From contig JBGSKY010000274.1 of NCBI GenBank assembly GCA_041740995.1, forward strand, positions 62,001-126,000: DNA of 64,000 nt. Reading direction: 5' to 3'. Source of the stretch: JBGSKY01 sp041740995. GTDB lineage: Bacteria > Planctomycetota > Planctomycetia > Pirellulales > Pirellulaceae. Positions 42,470 to 52,000 of this stretch are shown in pieces (position 1 is the first letter of the stretch; each line of letters starts with the position of its first letter). Position numbers and translations under genes: made by a program. The notes below the pieces were generated by a model. That model ran no database searches. It worked only from the letters and a program-made list of their open reading frames with translations, and had not been told where the DNA came from.

Positions 42470-43501
42470 TCATCGCATATTGATCGTATCAACAATTGCC
42501 TTGAGCAAAGACTGTTCTCCAGAAACATCATTGTCCAATGACCAGATCATGAGGCCGCCAAGTTCCTGATCTAGTGCATATTGGGTCTTTTGTTTCATAG
42601 TTATTATACCATTGTGCCAAATCGTCTGGCCAACTTTGTCGTTCATGGCTGCGTCGGGATGTTTTGCCAGAATCGATTTGTAAGACAGACCACCTTTTTT
42701 GAAATCATCGCCAAATCCGTAGCCGTAAAAAGGAACACCCACAACTGCCGCAGATTTTGGCAGCCCGCGTTCTAGCCAATAGTCAACATTTCGTTTTGTA
42801 AACTCCATCGAAGAATGCTGGCCGGGCGAGTTTGGATCCCAAGAGCCCTTTCCGTCGTAAGCCATGATATTCACGAAATCGAAAAGCTTGATCGAACTAG
42901 ATGGAACGTTTGCACCGCCGTATCCTTGTGAAAGCGCAGCAGTCAAAAGCAGCCCGTGTGGCTTTAGCGCTGCGTGCAAACTTTCTATAAATGGTCCATA
43001 GTCAGCCGTGATTGATGGACCTTCTATGTCAACATCGAGACCGTCAAATTGGTGCTCTTTGATATAGGTCACTAGCGTTTGAGCGAATTCATTTCGCTTT
43101 TCTTCGGATAACAGGCTTTTGTACCGCTTCATCAGCCAAGTGTCAGTTGCTGCCGAGCCGCCGCCAATAGAGACTAGGACTTTGACGCCGCGTTCATGCG
43201 CGCGCTGGATTAAGTTTGCGTTCTTGGCGTTGAATGAAAGCTGGCCTTGTTCGTCGATTGGATTCTCAAAGGCGATATTGATATGAGTGAGATGCTCGTA
43301 GTCAATCGACTGAGAAAATTCATCCAGCTCGATCCAATTCGGAACATACGCGACCACTCGAAACGGTTCAGCGTACGAAAATGTCTGGCAAGCCAAACAA
43401 GCGAAGAATACTGCTGCCAATTGACGGCAACAATTTGCGAGGGATAGCGAGCACCAGAAAGCAAATCTGGTGCGGCAATCAACAGTTCTAAATGATTTCA
43501 A
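42470..43501 (-). CDS. GH18 glycoside hydrolase (chitinase-like), exported
   Basis: A 343-residue protein with an N-terminal signal (about 15-44). The TIM-barrel strands of GH18 are clear: VVAYVPNWIE, KVLVSIGGGS, and FDGLDVDIEGP carrying DGxDxDxE, where the Glu is the proton donor. The motifs FVNIMAYDGKG and GGLMIWSLDND follow. Substrates are chitin, chitooligosaccharides or peptidoglycan-like beta-1,4-GlcNAc chains. The start overlaps the stop of the VWA gene by 4 nt, so it is translated from the same message. Confidence 0.93.
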   Translation of the reverse strand: MKSFRTVDCRTRFAFWCSLSLANCCRQLAAVFFACLACQTFSYAEPFRVVAYVPNWIELDEFSQSIDYEHLTHINIAFENPIDEQGQLSFNAKNANLIQRAHERGVKVLVSIGGGSAATDTWLMKRYKSLLSEEKRNEFAQTLVTYIKEHQFDGLDVDIEGPSITADYGPFIESLHAALKPHGLLLTAALSQGYGGANVPSSSIKLFDFVNIMAYDGKGSWDPNSPGQHSSMEFTKRNVDYWLERGLPKSAAVVGVPFYGYGFGDDFKKGGLSYKSILAKHPDAAMNDKVGQTIWHNGIITMKQKTQYALDQELGGLMIWSLDNDVSGEQSLLKAIVDTINMR

Positions 43502-45603
43502 AGTTTTGGAATCGGTCGTTTTGGAGGTGGGGCTTGTAACATACGAGCTTTTTCGTCGTTAGGCATTGGAATGTTGTTGTTATCTGGACGCTCCATCCGT
43601 GGCTTGGGTGGATCAAGGTCAGTAAATGATTCGACCCACTTCCAGCCAATTGGTCGCTCAAGTTCTCGGCGAGCTAAATAAGCCCACGGCGTACCTGGGT
43701 GCTCATTGACGATGCGAGTAAAAATCGCTTTTGCCTCGTCCGCTTCTTTTTGTAGTCTACTGTTGACCGAAATTTCGTCGTTGGGAACCAGAGTCCAAGT
43801 GTTGTTTTTGGTGTCTTCAAAATTCATCCCGCGTTTTGCTTTACCAAGCATCTGGTTGTAGGTCTCATTGCGAATTCGCTCGCCCTGCGAGGTTGCGATT
43901 GATAGATCGTAACTGGCCAGCCAGCGAGCGGACAATTCAGTCTTCCTGCCGACTTCGCCTTGAGCCAGCGTTTGGCAAAGCATCGTGAGGCCCGGATCTA
44001 GCCGCGCTGATGCTTGTTGCGACTCAGTCAGTTCTCGAACAAAAGCCGCTTCCTCGCGTTTTACGAATCGAACCTTTGGTTGTTCTAAGACACCCGTCCT
44101 AGCCATTTGAGAGGCATTTAAAAGCGCAGTTCTCAGCGGGCTTTTCCGAACTGCTTGTTCGTACTCGGCAAGTGACAAATAATCTGGGCGATATCGCTCC
44201 ATGATCTCTGGATCAAAGAATCGCTGCAAATGCGATGCAAAGGCTTTGGTTGTGCCTCGACCAATGTCGCGATCGTACTTTCGATTCGGATGGATCGTAA
44301 AAAAGATGCCTCCCGTTTCGTAACAGATTCTCGAAAGCGCGTACGGACCGAATCCTGAATCGATGGTCGGTTCTTCGAAAAAGTTGTCCTTGTAGCCGAT
44401 TTGCACGCGTTCGGGAGCAAGCGTTTCGGGACCTTGGTCGATCTGCGCCCATTGCGGCGATTGGTCAAACTTAGGATCAGGATCGACGTATTTGATGTAA
44501 GTAAATTCACGGCCAAATGGAGCAGGAACACCCATGATAAAGACAGGAATCGCAAACTTGCGACAGATGTCAATTGTTTGATCCATCCCCTGCGTGTCAT
44601 CACCACGCTCGTCAGTTACCGCGATTAGCATGACGTTGCGATCAGGTCCGTCACCGCGATCGATCCGCATTCGTTTGAACTTGTCGGCGGCCATATACAA
44701 GGCCGAGAAAACCATTTCGACGCCAGAGGAATCTACCTGAATTCCATCGATCGCATTGCGAATCAAGTTCAAGTCCTCGGTTGGCTTGTCGAGCAACAAG
44801 TTCACTTGGCTTCCGAACGAAACTACGCTCGTTAACAATCGATCGGTGGTTTGATTTTTATCATTTTTAAGCTTCGATACCAAACCAATTTCTTCGTAGA
44901 TCTTGTCAAAACGATCGCGGATTTCTTGACGTCGTTGGGACAGCGATACTGAAGCGTCAAAGAGCCAAACCACCAATGTCGGGCGCTCTTCAATCGATTG
45001 GATAATTTCATAAGTCACACGATCGACAGCGCCTTCTGTGCCAGCAACCCCGTAACCGGTCATCCCGCGGACCGCCGATGTTGATTGGGTCAGCGCCACT
45101 GCTTGTTGAACATTGACCGACAGATCAAGCTTGGCAATTGGCGAAGGAGTCATTTGCGGCGTGACGAATTCGCTGATTTCAGCCAGCGTCGGAGCAGCAC
45201 TCATCGCCATCGCCGATTGACCGATCGAGTCGGAACCGATTTTTTCAGATGGGTCATCGCTATAAACGATTTCGGAGTTGACTTCGAATTCGGGCTCGTT
45301 CTCTTCTACCGGAAGCGAACGAATAATGAGTTCTGGTTTGGTGATCTCGCTGATCACAGGGATCGCTGCAAGCCCAACAAATAGCGCGAGATGACCGAGC
45401 AGGCTAGTGAAAAATGCAACGCTGTCTCGGTCAAAATAACTGGGCGTTGGCGACATTTCATCCGCCAGAGCGTCCTCAGATTCCAAATTCGACACACTGG
45501 CAATGTCGTTTTCAGACGGTTGAGTTGCGTTTGCATCCGAAGCGGCCTCGGCTGAAACAACCTCCATTTCATCATCGGCGAGTCTATTGTTTGGTTTCAG
45601 CAT
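43498..45603 (-). CDS. VWA-domain protein with single membrane helix
   Basis: A 701-residue protein: acidic cytoplasmic N-terminus (1-60), one membrane helix (about 62-85), a Glu/Pro-rich linker reminiscent of TonB-type spacers, and a VWA domain (about 205-420). The metal site DASVS lies in TLVVWLFDASVSLSQR and the second Asp region is VMLIAVTDERGDD. The C-terminal 280 residues are helical and end in a Pro-rich tail. VWA domains bind partner proteins through a metal ion. It overlaps the GH18 gene by 4 nt. The partner is unknown. Confidence 0.85.
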   Translation of the reverse strand: MLKPNNRLADDEMEVVSAEAASDANATQPSENDIASVSNLESEDALADEMSPTPSYFDRDSVAFFTSLLGHLALFVGLAAIPVISEITKPELIIRSLPVEENEPEFEVNSEIVYSDDPSEKIGSDSIGQSAMAMSAAPTLAEISEFVTPQMTPSPIAKLDLSVNVQQAVALTQSTSAVRGMTGYGVAGTEGAVDRVTYEIIQSIEERPTLVVWLFDASVSLSQRRQEIRDRFDKIYEEIGLVSKLKNDKNQTTDRLLTSVVSFGSQVNLLLDKPTEDLNLIRNAIDGIQVDSSGVEMVFSALYMAADKFKRMRIDRGDGPDRNVMLIAVTDERGDDTQGMDQTIDICRKFAIPVFIMGVPAPFGREFTYIKYVDPDPKFDQSPQWAQIDQGPETLAPERVQIGYKDNFFEEPTIDSGFGPYALSRICYETGGIFFTIHPNRKYDRDIGRGTTKAFASHLQRFFDPEIMERYRPDYLSLAEYEQAVRKSPLRTALLNASQMARTGVLEQPKVRFVKREEAAFVRELTESQQASARLDPGLTMLCQTLAQGEVGRKTELSARWLASYDLSIATSQGERIRNETYNQMLGKAKRGMNFEDTKNNTWTLVPNDEISVNSRLQKEADEAKAIFTRIVNEHPGTPWAYLARRELERPIGWKWVESFTDLDPPKPRMERPDNNNIPMPNDEKARMLQAPPPKRPIPKL

Positions 45604-46114
45604 AAAAGTTTACTTCTGAATTGCCTGAGACTTGGCTTAATGATCTGAATTTTCTTGTCCAACAATCTTGCGTCGAACTTGTTAAGTCAAATTCACGGGA
45701 GAAAGTCGGCATTTCCCAAGCACGTTCTAGCCGGCTGTTGACAGACGATCCCCGCATAATCTTCCTTCTAGCGGAAAGAACGCTCCATTGTCACCGCAAA
45801 AATGACCAGAATCAAGCAGAGAGGAGCTCCGAGCCGGGAAATGCTGATAATTGCCGCTGCGATCTAACAATAATGCCAATTTCGAGACAAGCGTTTTTGA
45901 AATGGTCAATGGCAGCGTCTCGTTCCACTAGAATACCGTAATTGTATTGCGAAATTTGTAACGAACGATCGGCGAAGGTTGAAAAAGAATTTAGAAAGAA
46001 GTAGAGTTTCTACGCAGGGAATACTTATTCCCCATCGATCGTGATAATTAGATGCCGTTTTGTAAAACCTCGAAACATTTGCCGACTGTTTCTGATCTCT
46101 TTGAGACGAATTTC
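45604..46114. other. 510-bp gap between divergent genes
   Basis: No supported gene or RNA. An open frame at 45621-45941 has no recognisable features and no ribosome-binding site. The region must contain promoters for the VWA gene and the PEP-CTERM gene. Confidence 0.45.
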
Positions 46115-47179
46115 ATGCTTCAAACCAATTCGCCCGCGTTTGATTTGAGATATCGAATTCGGATTAACGCTGTCACTCTCTTTTTACTGTTGCTTGTAGG
46201 AAGCCAGAAACTCGTATGCGGGGAAGTTATACATGTCTACGGAATCGGGAACAGTTTGACAGTGGACATGTATTCAGTCTTGGACGAATTGACCGCTAGC
46301 CAACCGAATCCCCTAAGCGTCGGTTGGCATGCCAAATGTGGTGACAATTTGACCAACATTCTTGCCGAGCCGAATAATTCCTGTTCGTTTATTGACCCAT
46401 ACACCAAAGACTTTGGCGCGAATGCGAAATTTACAGGCGCTTTGCAGAATTATCAGTTAGACGGACTTTCGCTGCAACCTTTTGCGGGCGTCAATCCGAC
46501 GCCAGGTGGCGGCCCCAGTTCCATCCGAGACGAACTCACCGCCGCGAGCACTTTGATCAATCTGTATCAATCCAATAGTGCCAACGCCAATTCACGCATT
46601 TTCGTTTACGCAACGACTTCGCTGAACTTTGATGTACCTGGAGCGCGTTTTCAAGACAATTGGAATGCGATCAATAATGTGACGCTCGATAGTCCATTTT
46701 TAGCAAACAAAGAAGTATACGACCTGTTCACCAGCGAGCTAAGTTCGATCTATTCCAATGTCGAGTTGCTACCGATTGGCCAAGTTTTTGATGCCGTCGC
46801 CAATCAAATCAATGCCAACGCTTTCGAGGAATTGGATTCGGTGGACAAGCTTTTCCGTGATTCAATTCATGCAAGTTATGCCGGACGTTACATCGAAGCT
46901 TTGACTGCGTATGCGGTGATTTATGGTCAATCACCAGAGGGATTGCAGATGCCTGGTATCGTTACGCCAAACAATCCTGATCCGGCGTTTGGTTTTGTCC
47001 TTCGAAATCAAAATGATAGTCTCTTGCTGCAGCGAATCGTTGCTGAGACTGTTTTCGGCCCTTCCCCTGTCCCTGAACCGAGCCAGATCGCGTTGCTGTC
47101 GATCACTTGCCTTCTCGGATTTTATTTCATTCGCCGCCGCCAACTGGCGAAAGTCACGCTTTCTCAATCGACGAGTTAG
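46115..47179 (+). CDS. PEP-CTERM sorted, SGNH-like exported protein
   Basis: The start at 46115 gives 354 residues with a signal peptide (NAVTLFLLLLVGSQKLVCG). Early in the mature part HVYGIGNSLTVDM resembles block I of SGNH hydrolases (GxSxT), and a late RDSIHASYAGRYIEA resembles block V (DxxH). The C-terminus is a PEP-CTERM signal: PVPEPSQIALLSITCLLGF followed by IRRRQ. This predicts sorting and cleavage by an exosortase/archaeosortase-type enzyme, which is not in the window. It may be a surface esterase. A start 21 codons upstream (46052) is possible but lacks sense as a signal peptide. Confidence 0.82.
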   Translation: MLQTNSPAFDLRYRIRINAVTLFLLLLVGSQKLVCGEVIHVYGIGNSLTVDMYSVLDELTASQPNPLSVGWHAKCGDNLTNILAEPNNSCSFIDPYTKDFGANAKFTGALQNYQLDGLSLQPFAGVNPTPGGGPSSIRDELTAASTLINLYQSNSANANSRIFVYATTSLNFDVPGARFQDNWNAINNVTLDSPFLANKEVYDLFTSELSSIYSNVELLPIGQVFDAVANQINANAFEELDSVDKLFRDSIHASYAGRYIEALTAYAVIYGQSPEGLQMPGIVTPNNPDPAFGFVLRNQNDSLLLQRIVAETVFGPSPVPEPSQIALLSITCLLGFYFIRRRQLAKVTLSQSTS

Positions 47180-47618
47180 TTTCTTGCAATAATTATTAGC
47201 TTTTGCAGTGGCGCAACTAAGGATCAATCGCAAACAGGACTCTAAACGATTCTGAATTGTGTCACTTCAATTAGAGACTAATTGTCTAGAAACAAACGGA
47301 TAGCTTACAGAGTTCGGTGTTTTTGAATCAGCCCGCAATTCCCGAGATCTAAATGGTCTGTAATAAACGATAGGAGCTGCTAGCGAGCTTGCCTGGTTCG
47401 AATGCACAATCAAGCAATTATCTCAAATGCTATAGATTGTCGATGATTCAACGGCAACTTCAGGACGCTTGGCTTACGCAACGTAGCTGTTGATTGAAGA
47501 AGAAAATGCCGTCGCTAGGATAACACTAAGAAATTTCATTTGAATAGACTCGCAATTTCACCATTTATTTTAACGTCTTTTCCAGACGCCATGGTTTAGC
47601 TGCACCACCGACCCTCGT

Positions 47619-47642
47619 TTTGGCTATCACGCGATAGCCAAA
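47619..47642. repeat. 10-bp-stem palindrome in a 500-bp gap
   Basis: TTTGGCTATC (47619-47628), loop ACGC, GATAGCCAAA (47633-47642). It lies 40 bp past the kinase stop and might end that transcript, though no U-run follows. The remainder of 47180-47681 shows no gene or RNA. Confidence 0.5.
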
Positions 47643-47681
47643 GTTTAGCTCCGCTCCAATCAAGATTCGAGCAGCAAGCGA

Positions 47682-48611
47682 TTACGCGTTTCTAGCAGCA
47701 ATCTTCAATGCACCCACCGTAGGATCAACCACATAGTGAATCTCTCGTGGCGTGGTGTTCTGGAGAGCAAACGCGGCCTCGAACAAGCTGCGATAGATAG
47801 TTTGCTTTATCAGAACGCTTCCTGCACAAACAAGCGTGAATCCAGACGGTGGAAGTGCAAGCTCGCTAGCCACGGCGACGACAAGCGAAGCCAGCGATTT
47901 GGCACCACCTTGAATGATGTTCTGAGCGACCCGGTCATGCGGGTATTCTTGGAATACGACCGGCGCTATGGACGCGATTTGCGATCTTGGATCGAGCGAA
48001 TCATAGCACCACCCAATTAATTCTTGCGCCGTGGAGAGCTGCAAATGTTCGAGTATGGCAGCAACTAAACTCGTTGACGACTTGCGGGCATCCGATGCCA
48101 TGCAAACGTGATTTAACGCCTTGGCCGCAATCCAATATCCGCTACCTTCGTCGTCGAACAAGTATCCACAACCGCCTGCTCGAGCCGATTTGTTAGTCGC
48201 CGAGCGGCCCCAAGCCATTGATCCGGTTCCGGCGATGACTGCGATTCCACTTTCGTCACCTGGGGCCGACGCCAACAAACATTCAGCATCGCCGACGACT
48301 ACGGATGTCTTCGCCAGCTCTTCTTTAATGCACCAGTTTAGCATTCTCTCACGCTCATCCGCTCTTCCGGCGCCGGCGACACTCAAGCATGCCGAATCCG
48401 CGATGGCAAAATCGATACCGGAGCTCTGGTAAGCGCGGATCAAAGTGCTCTTGATGCTGGAAAAGGTCTTTTCAAAGCCGACAGACCTAGGATTTCCTGG
48501 CGGTCCGACAGCGTCACCAATCGTCTTTAGTTGTCCCTCGACGACTTCACCGAGCAAGACTTTCGTCTTTGTTCCACCTGCATCGACGCCAAACACGATC
48601 CGTCTAGTCAT
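47682..48611 (-). CDS. BadF/BadG-type amino-sugar kinase (MurK/NagK-like)
   Basis: From the ATG at 48611 the protein has 309 residues and starts RRIVFGVDAGGTKTKVLLGE, the phosphate-1 motif of the ASKHA fold. Later AVIAGTGSMAWG and GCGYLFDDEGSGYWIA match GlcNAc/MurNAc kinases of the BadF/BadG/BcrA family. It overlaps the end of murQ by 8 nt. MurQ needs MurNAc 6-phosphate, and kinases of this class (MurK of Clostridium acetobutylicum and Tannerella) make it, so MurNAc and/or GlcNAc are the probable substrates. The longer upstream frame is read inside murQ and is not used. Confidence 0.85.
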   Translation of the reverse strand: MTRRIVFGVDAGGTKTKVLLGEVVEGQLKTIGDAVGPPGNPRSVGFEKTFSSIKSTLIRAYQSSGIDFAIADSACLSVAGAGRADERERMLNWCIKEELAKTSVVVGDAECLLASAPGDESGIAVIAGTGSMAWGRSATNKSARAGGCGYLFDDEGSGYWIAAKALNHVCMASDARKSSTSLVAAILEHLQLSTAQELIGWCYDSLDPRSQIASIAPVVFQEYPHDRVAQNIIQGGAKSLASLVVAVASELALPPSGFTLVCAGSVLIKQTIYRSLFEAAFALQNTTPREIHYVVDPTVGALKIAARNA

Positions 48612-49494
48612 GTTTGAGCGACTCGCGCAATCGACCGCCCACGCGAAAGAGCCGCTCGCGAGCTGCTGCAGCATCGATTGAACAAAGATGCGACACGATC
48701 GCCGTCTTGACGTCACCATCGCTGTTTTCAAGCAAGCGATCGGCTGCGTCAATGCTCAGCCCAGTGACTTCGCAGACAATGCGTTTGCTACGATCTCGCA
48801 GCTTGGCATTAGACGCCCTGAGGTCGACCATAAGGTTGCCGTAAGTCTTTCCAATCTTGACCATCGCGCCAGTAGTCAACATGTTCAACACCATTTTGGT
48901 AGCGGTACCGGCCTTGAGCCGCGTCGAGCCGCTTAGCACCTCCGGACCCACAACTGGTGCAATCGTTATCGCTGCGAGCTGTTGTATTTTTGAGTTGGCA
49001 TTGCAAGTCACACCCACCGTAACAGCTCCACATTGGCGGGCATAAGCGAGTCCGCCCAGGACGTAAGGAGTCCCTCCGTTCGAAGTGATGCCGACGATTG
49101 TGTCGACCGATGAAAATTGATGCTCGGCCAAGTCTTTGGGGCCCTGGGTGAGAGAATCTTCGGCACCCTCGATGGCCCGTCGGAGTGCTCCGTCTCCGCC
49201 CGCGATAATGCCGACCACCAACTCCGGAGGTGTATTGAATGTTGGCGGACACTCCGAGGCGTCCAGCACGCCCAATCGGCCTGATGTGCCAGCGCCGATA
49301 TAAAACAATCGACCACCACGATGAAAACTTTCAACGATCGCGTCAATGGCTTTCGCAATTGCATGCCGCTCCTTAGCAACGGCCTCGGCCAACTGTGCGT
49401 CCTCAGCGTTCATCAACTCGACAATCTCAAGTGAGGTGAACGAATCGAGTCGCATCGAATTGACATTTCGAGTCTCGGTCGTTAACTCGCTCAT
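48604..49494 (-). CDS. murQ: N-acetylmuramic acid 6-phosphate etherase
   Basis: A 296-residue SIS-domain lyase that removes lactate from MurNAc 6-phosphate to give GlcNAc 6-phosphate in the cytoplasm. It shows the family signature: SGRLGVLDASECPPTFNTPP, followed by GGDGALRRAIEGAEDS and VLSGSTRLKAGTATKMVLNM. The length is normal for the family (about 300). It heads a two-gene unit with the kinase and is divergent from a sodium:solute symporter, from which it is separated by a 122-bp control region. Confidence 0.96.
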   Translation of the reverse strand: MSELTTETRNVNSMRLDSFTSLEIVELMNAEDAQLAEAVAKERHAIAKAIDAIVESFHRGGRLFYIGAGTSGRLGVLDASECPPTFNTPPELVVGIIAGGDGALRRAIEGAEDSLTQGPKDLAEHQFSSVDTIVGITSNGGTPYVLGGLAYARQCGAVTVGVTCNANSKIQQLAAITIAPVVGPEVLSGSTRLKAGTATKMVLNMLTTGAMVKIGKTYGNLMVDLRASNAKLRDRSKRIVCEVTGLSIDAADRLLENSDGDVKTAIVSHLCSIDAAAARERLFRVGGRLRESLKHD

Positions 49495-49554
49495 GGCAAC
49501 CTAAAGGTCCTCTGTCTATAGTAATTTCGGAAGCGACAAATCGACGATCGGTTA

Positions 49555-49563
49555 TGTTATAGT
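49555..49563 (+). promoter_or_regulatory. extended -10 promoter for the symporter gene
   Basis: TGTTATAGT (TG-N-TATAGT) lies 54 bp ahead of the ATG at 49617, in the 122-bp divergent region shared with murQ. One mismatch to TATAAT. Confidence 0.45.
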
Positions 49564-49616
49564 CGCGTTAGCTCTAACAATACTTCAAATTTTATTTTTC
49601 GCTATTCGGACATCCC

Positions 49617-51155
49617 ATGCCACTTTCCATCGGTGCAATCGATGCCATCGTGCTGGTGATTTCAGTCGCGGCGTCGATTGCCATTGGTTTGAAGCTGGGC
49701 GGCAAGAACGATTCGGTAGAGGCGTTTCTGGTAGGTAATCGAAATCTTCCATGGTGGGCCATTCTCGGGTCGATCGTTGCAACAGAGACAAGCACCGCAA
49801 CTGTGCTGAGCGTTCCAGGAACGGGTTATGGCCCCGTCGGGATGCGATTCCTCCAAATTGCAATGGGGTTCTTGGTCGGACGCGCGATCGTCGTGCAATT
49901 GTTGTTGCCGCTGTTCTTCCAAGGCAAACTCTTTAGTGCATATGAAGTACTCGAAAAAAGATTCGGTCGCGCCGTGAAAATGTCGGCTTCTTTGATGTTC
50001 TTAGTCGCCCGTAATCTTGGAGACGGTTTACGCTTATTTCTTGCTGCGATCGTGCTACAAAAATTGGTTGGATGGAATTTTGCGGCGAGCGCCATATCCA
50101 TTGGCATGCTGACAATTCTGTATACGTACTTCGGGGGGATGAAAAGCGTTGTTTGGAACGACTGCATACAGTTCGTAATTTATATGCTCGGCGGTGTAGC
50201 GACGGTCTTTGTTATAGCGAGCCAGATCTCAGGTGGTTGGTCGACGCTTTGGGACTTTGCCATTCAAAACGATAAATTGACGGTTTTCCAGTTTTCGCCC
50301 GCCTTCGACGATCCACGCTCTTGGTGGTTTTGGCTGCTGTCCGAGCCGCACAGTTTTTATGCTGGAATAGTCGGTGGCGCCGTATTGTCGCTTGGCACTC
50401 ACGGGACTGATCAAATGATGGTCCAGCGTTATCTAAGTGCTCGCAGTCAACGAGATGCAGCGCGTGCAATTCTGCTCAGCGCCGTGGTCGTTTTGGTTCA
50501 GTTCAGCTTGTTTCTATTTATCGGTGTTCAGCTTGCCTGCTTTTACGCACAAGAGCCAAGCGTAGTATTCGCGAAGACCGACGAAGTTTATGCGAATTTT
50601 ATAGTCGAATCTTTTCCTCGTAACACCGGACTGGTCGGACTGATGTTAGCCGCAATCCTTGCCGCAGCGATGTCAACCCTGTCGAGCTCACTCAACGCAT
50701 CGGCATCAGCCATCTTGAACGATTTTTACCTACCACTCAAGAAGACGACTCCATCGCCGACCCGATTACTGCTGGTTACGCGACGGTTGTCACTGGCTTT
50801 CGGGATCGTTCAAATCATCATTGGCATCTGGGCTGTCACCTTTGATGCGTCAGTGGTTAGAAACGCCTTAACGCTCGCTGGCTATTCGTCGGGACTCCTG
50901 CTAGGTCTTTTTTTGCTGGGCGTGCTTACCAAGAAAGTAAGTGGTTCCCAGGCGTTGGGTGGAGCTGTTTGCGGATTGGCAGCGCTGCTTTTCATACAAT
51001 TTGCTTTACCCGTGCTGACTCAATCATCAAGCCTTCAAGCCGGCGTGGAAGTCGCTTGGCCATGGTTCGCGTTGATTGGGTCTAGCATTACGTTCGTTAC
51101 TGGTTGCGGGATCGCCGCCGCCTATAAATTTCTTGCAAGTGCAGAGTCCAACTGA
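49617..51155 (+). CDS. sodium:solute symporter, probable amino-sugar uptake
   Basis: A 512-residue SSF transporter with about 13 membrane spans. Typical marks are FLVGNRNLPWWAILGSIVATETSTATVLSVPG (helix 1-2, sodium site region), YTYFGGMKSVVWNDCIQF and the later THGTDQMMVQRYLSAR. The family couples sodium entry to uptake of sugars, amino acids or other organics. Placement between murQ/kinase and the AmiE-NamZ gene suggests MurNAc or muropeptide as cargo. The stop overlaps the next start (TGATG). Confidence 0.9.
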   Translation: MPLSIGAIDAIVLVISVAASIAIGLKLGGKNDSVEAFLVGNRNLPWWAILGSIVATETSTATVLSVPGTGYGPVGMRFLQIAMGFLVGRAIVVQLLLPLFFQGKLFSAYEVLEKRFGRAVKMSASLMFLVARNLGDGLRLFLAAIVLQKLVGWNFAASAISIGMLTILYTYFGGMKSVVWNDCIQFVIYMLGGVATVFVIASQISGGWSTLWDFAIQNDKLTVFQFSPAFDDPRSWWFWLLSEPHSFYAGIVGGAVLSLGTHGTDQMMVQRYLSARSQRDAARAILLSAVVVLVQFSLFLFIGVQLACFYAQEPSVVFAKTDEVYANFIVESFPRNTGLVGLMLAAILAAAMSTLSSSLNASASAILNDFYLPLKKTTPSPTRLLLVTRRLSLAFGIVQIIIGIWAVTFDASVVRNALTLAGYSSGLLLGLFLLGVLTKKVSGSQALGGAVCGLAALLFIQFALPVLTQSSSLQAGVEVAWPWFALIGSSITFVTGCGIAAAYKFLASAESN

Positions 51156-52000
51156 TGAAGAATATTTTTGGAACGGTCGTTTTGGCTCTCGTCATTCTTC
51201 TTCTGATGCGAGTCGATTGCATTGCAGAACAGGTTCCGCTTGGGACTCCAGCTTCCGTTGGACTCGCTGCCGAACGATTGGAAAAAATTGAATCACTTGT
51301 TCTCGAAGGCATCCGCGACGGAAAGCTACCAGGGGCGGTGGTGTGTATCGGCCGTCATGGAAAAATCGTCTACCTCAAACCGTTTGGCAATCGTCAGGTG
51401 GGTGATGAACTTAAGCCAATGAGTGCCGATACTGTGTTCGATATGGCTTCCATCACAAAGCCTATGGCGACAGCAACTTGTGTGATGAAGCTAATTGAAA
51501 ACGGCGAACTTCGACTGGCCGACAAGGTGGCGAAATTCTTTCCAGAATTTGCACCGCATGGGAAAGACGCAATCACAATTCAAGACTTGCTCGTTCACCA
51601 GAGCGGGTTGATTCCCGATAACCCGCTCGTCGACTATGCCGATGGACTGGAGTTAGCATGGATGCGAATTTGTGAATTGAAACTCGTCGCCCCGGTGGGC
51701 GAAGAATTCAAATATTCCGATGTCAACTTTATTGTCCTTGCCAAGCTTGTGGAGAAAATCGCTGACAAAAATGTTCACGAGTTCTCCCAGGAAATAATCT
51801 TCGCTCCGCTGGGGATGAACGATACGGGCTACCTCCCTCGGGCGGAACTGAAGCAGCGAGCGGCACCAACTGAGAAACGTAACGGTGAATGGATGCAAGG
51901 CGAGGTGCACGACCCGCGCGCGCCTATGCGCTGTCGGGAATCGCAGGTCACGCGGGAATCTTCTCGACGGCTCAAGATTTGGCAATATACGCCCAGATGA
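51155..52000 (+). CDS. AmiE-like serine hydrolase (class C beta-lactamase fold), frameshifted
   Basis: An exported protein (signal about 1-24) of the beta-lactamase/AmiE fold. The nucleophile motif is S99-I-T-K102 in FDMASITKPMAT, and the second motif is KYSDVNF. At about codon 255 the frame leaves the family: DPRA is followed by nonsense. The expected YALSGIAGHAGIFSTA lies in another frame just beyond the (CG)4 run at 51915-51922, and removing two bases there joins the frames. In Bacillus subtilis the equivalent AmiE cleaves peptides from MurNAc during wall recycling. Confidence 0.8.
   Translation: MKNIFGTVVLALVILLLMRVDCIAEQVPLGTPASVGLAAERLEKIESLVLEGIRDGKLPGAVVCIGRHGKIVYLKPFGNRQVGDELKPMSADTVFDMASITKPMATATCVMKLIENGELRLADKVAKFFPEFAPHGKDAITIQDLLVHQSGLIPDNPLVDYADGLELAWMRICELKLVAPVGEEFKYSDVNFIVLAKLVEKIADKNVHEFSQEIIFAPLGMNDTGYLPRAELKQRAAPTEKRNGEWMQGEVHDPRAPMRCRESQVTRESSRRLKIWQYTPR

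Noticed and set aside
45621..45941. 106-codon plus-strand frame in the gap before the PEP-CTERM gene
   Set aside because: No ribosome-binding site, no domain, and no structure in the predicted protein beyond a random mix.
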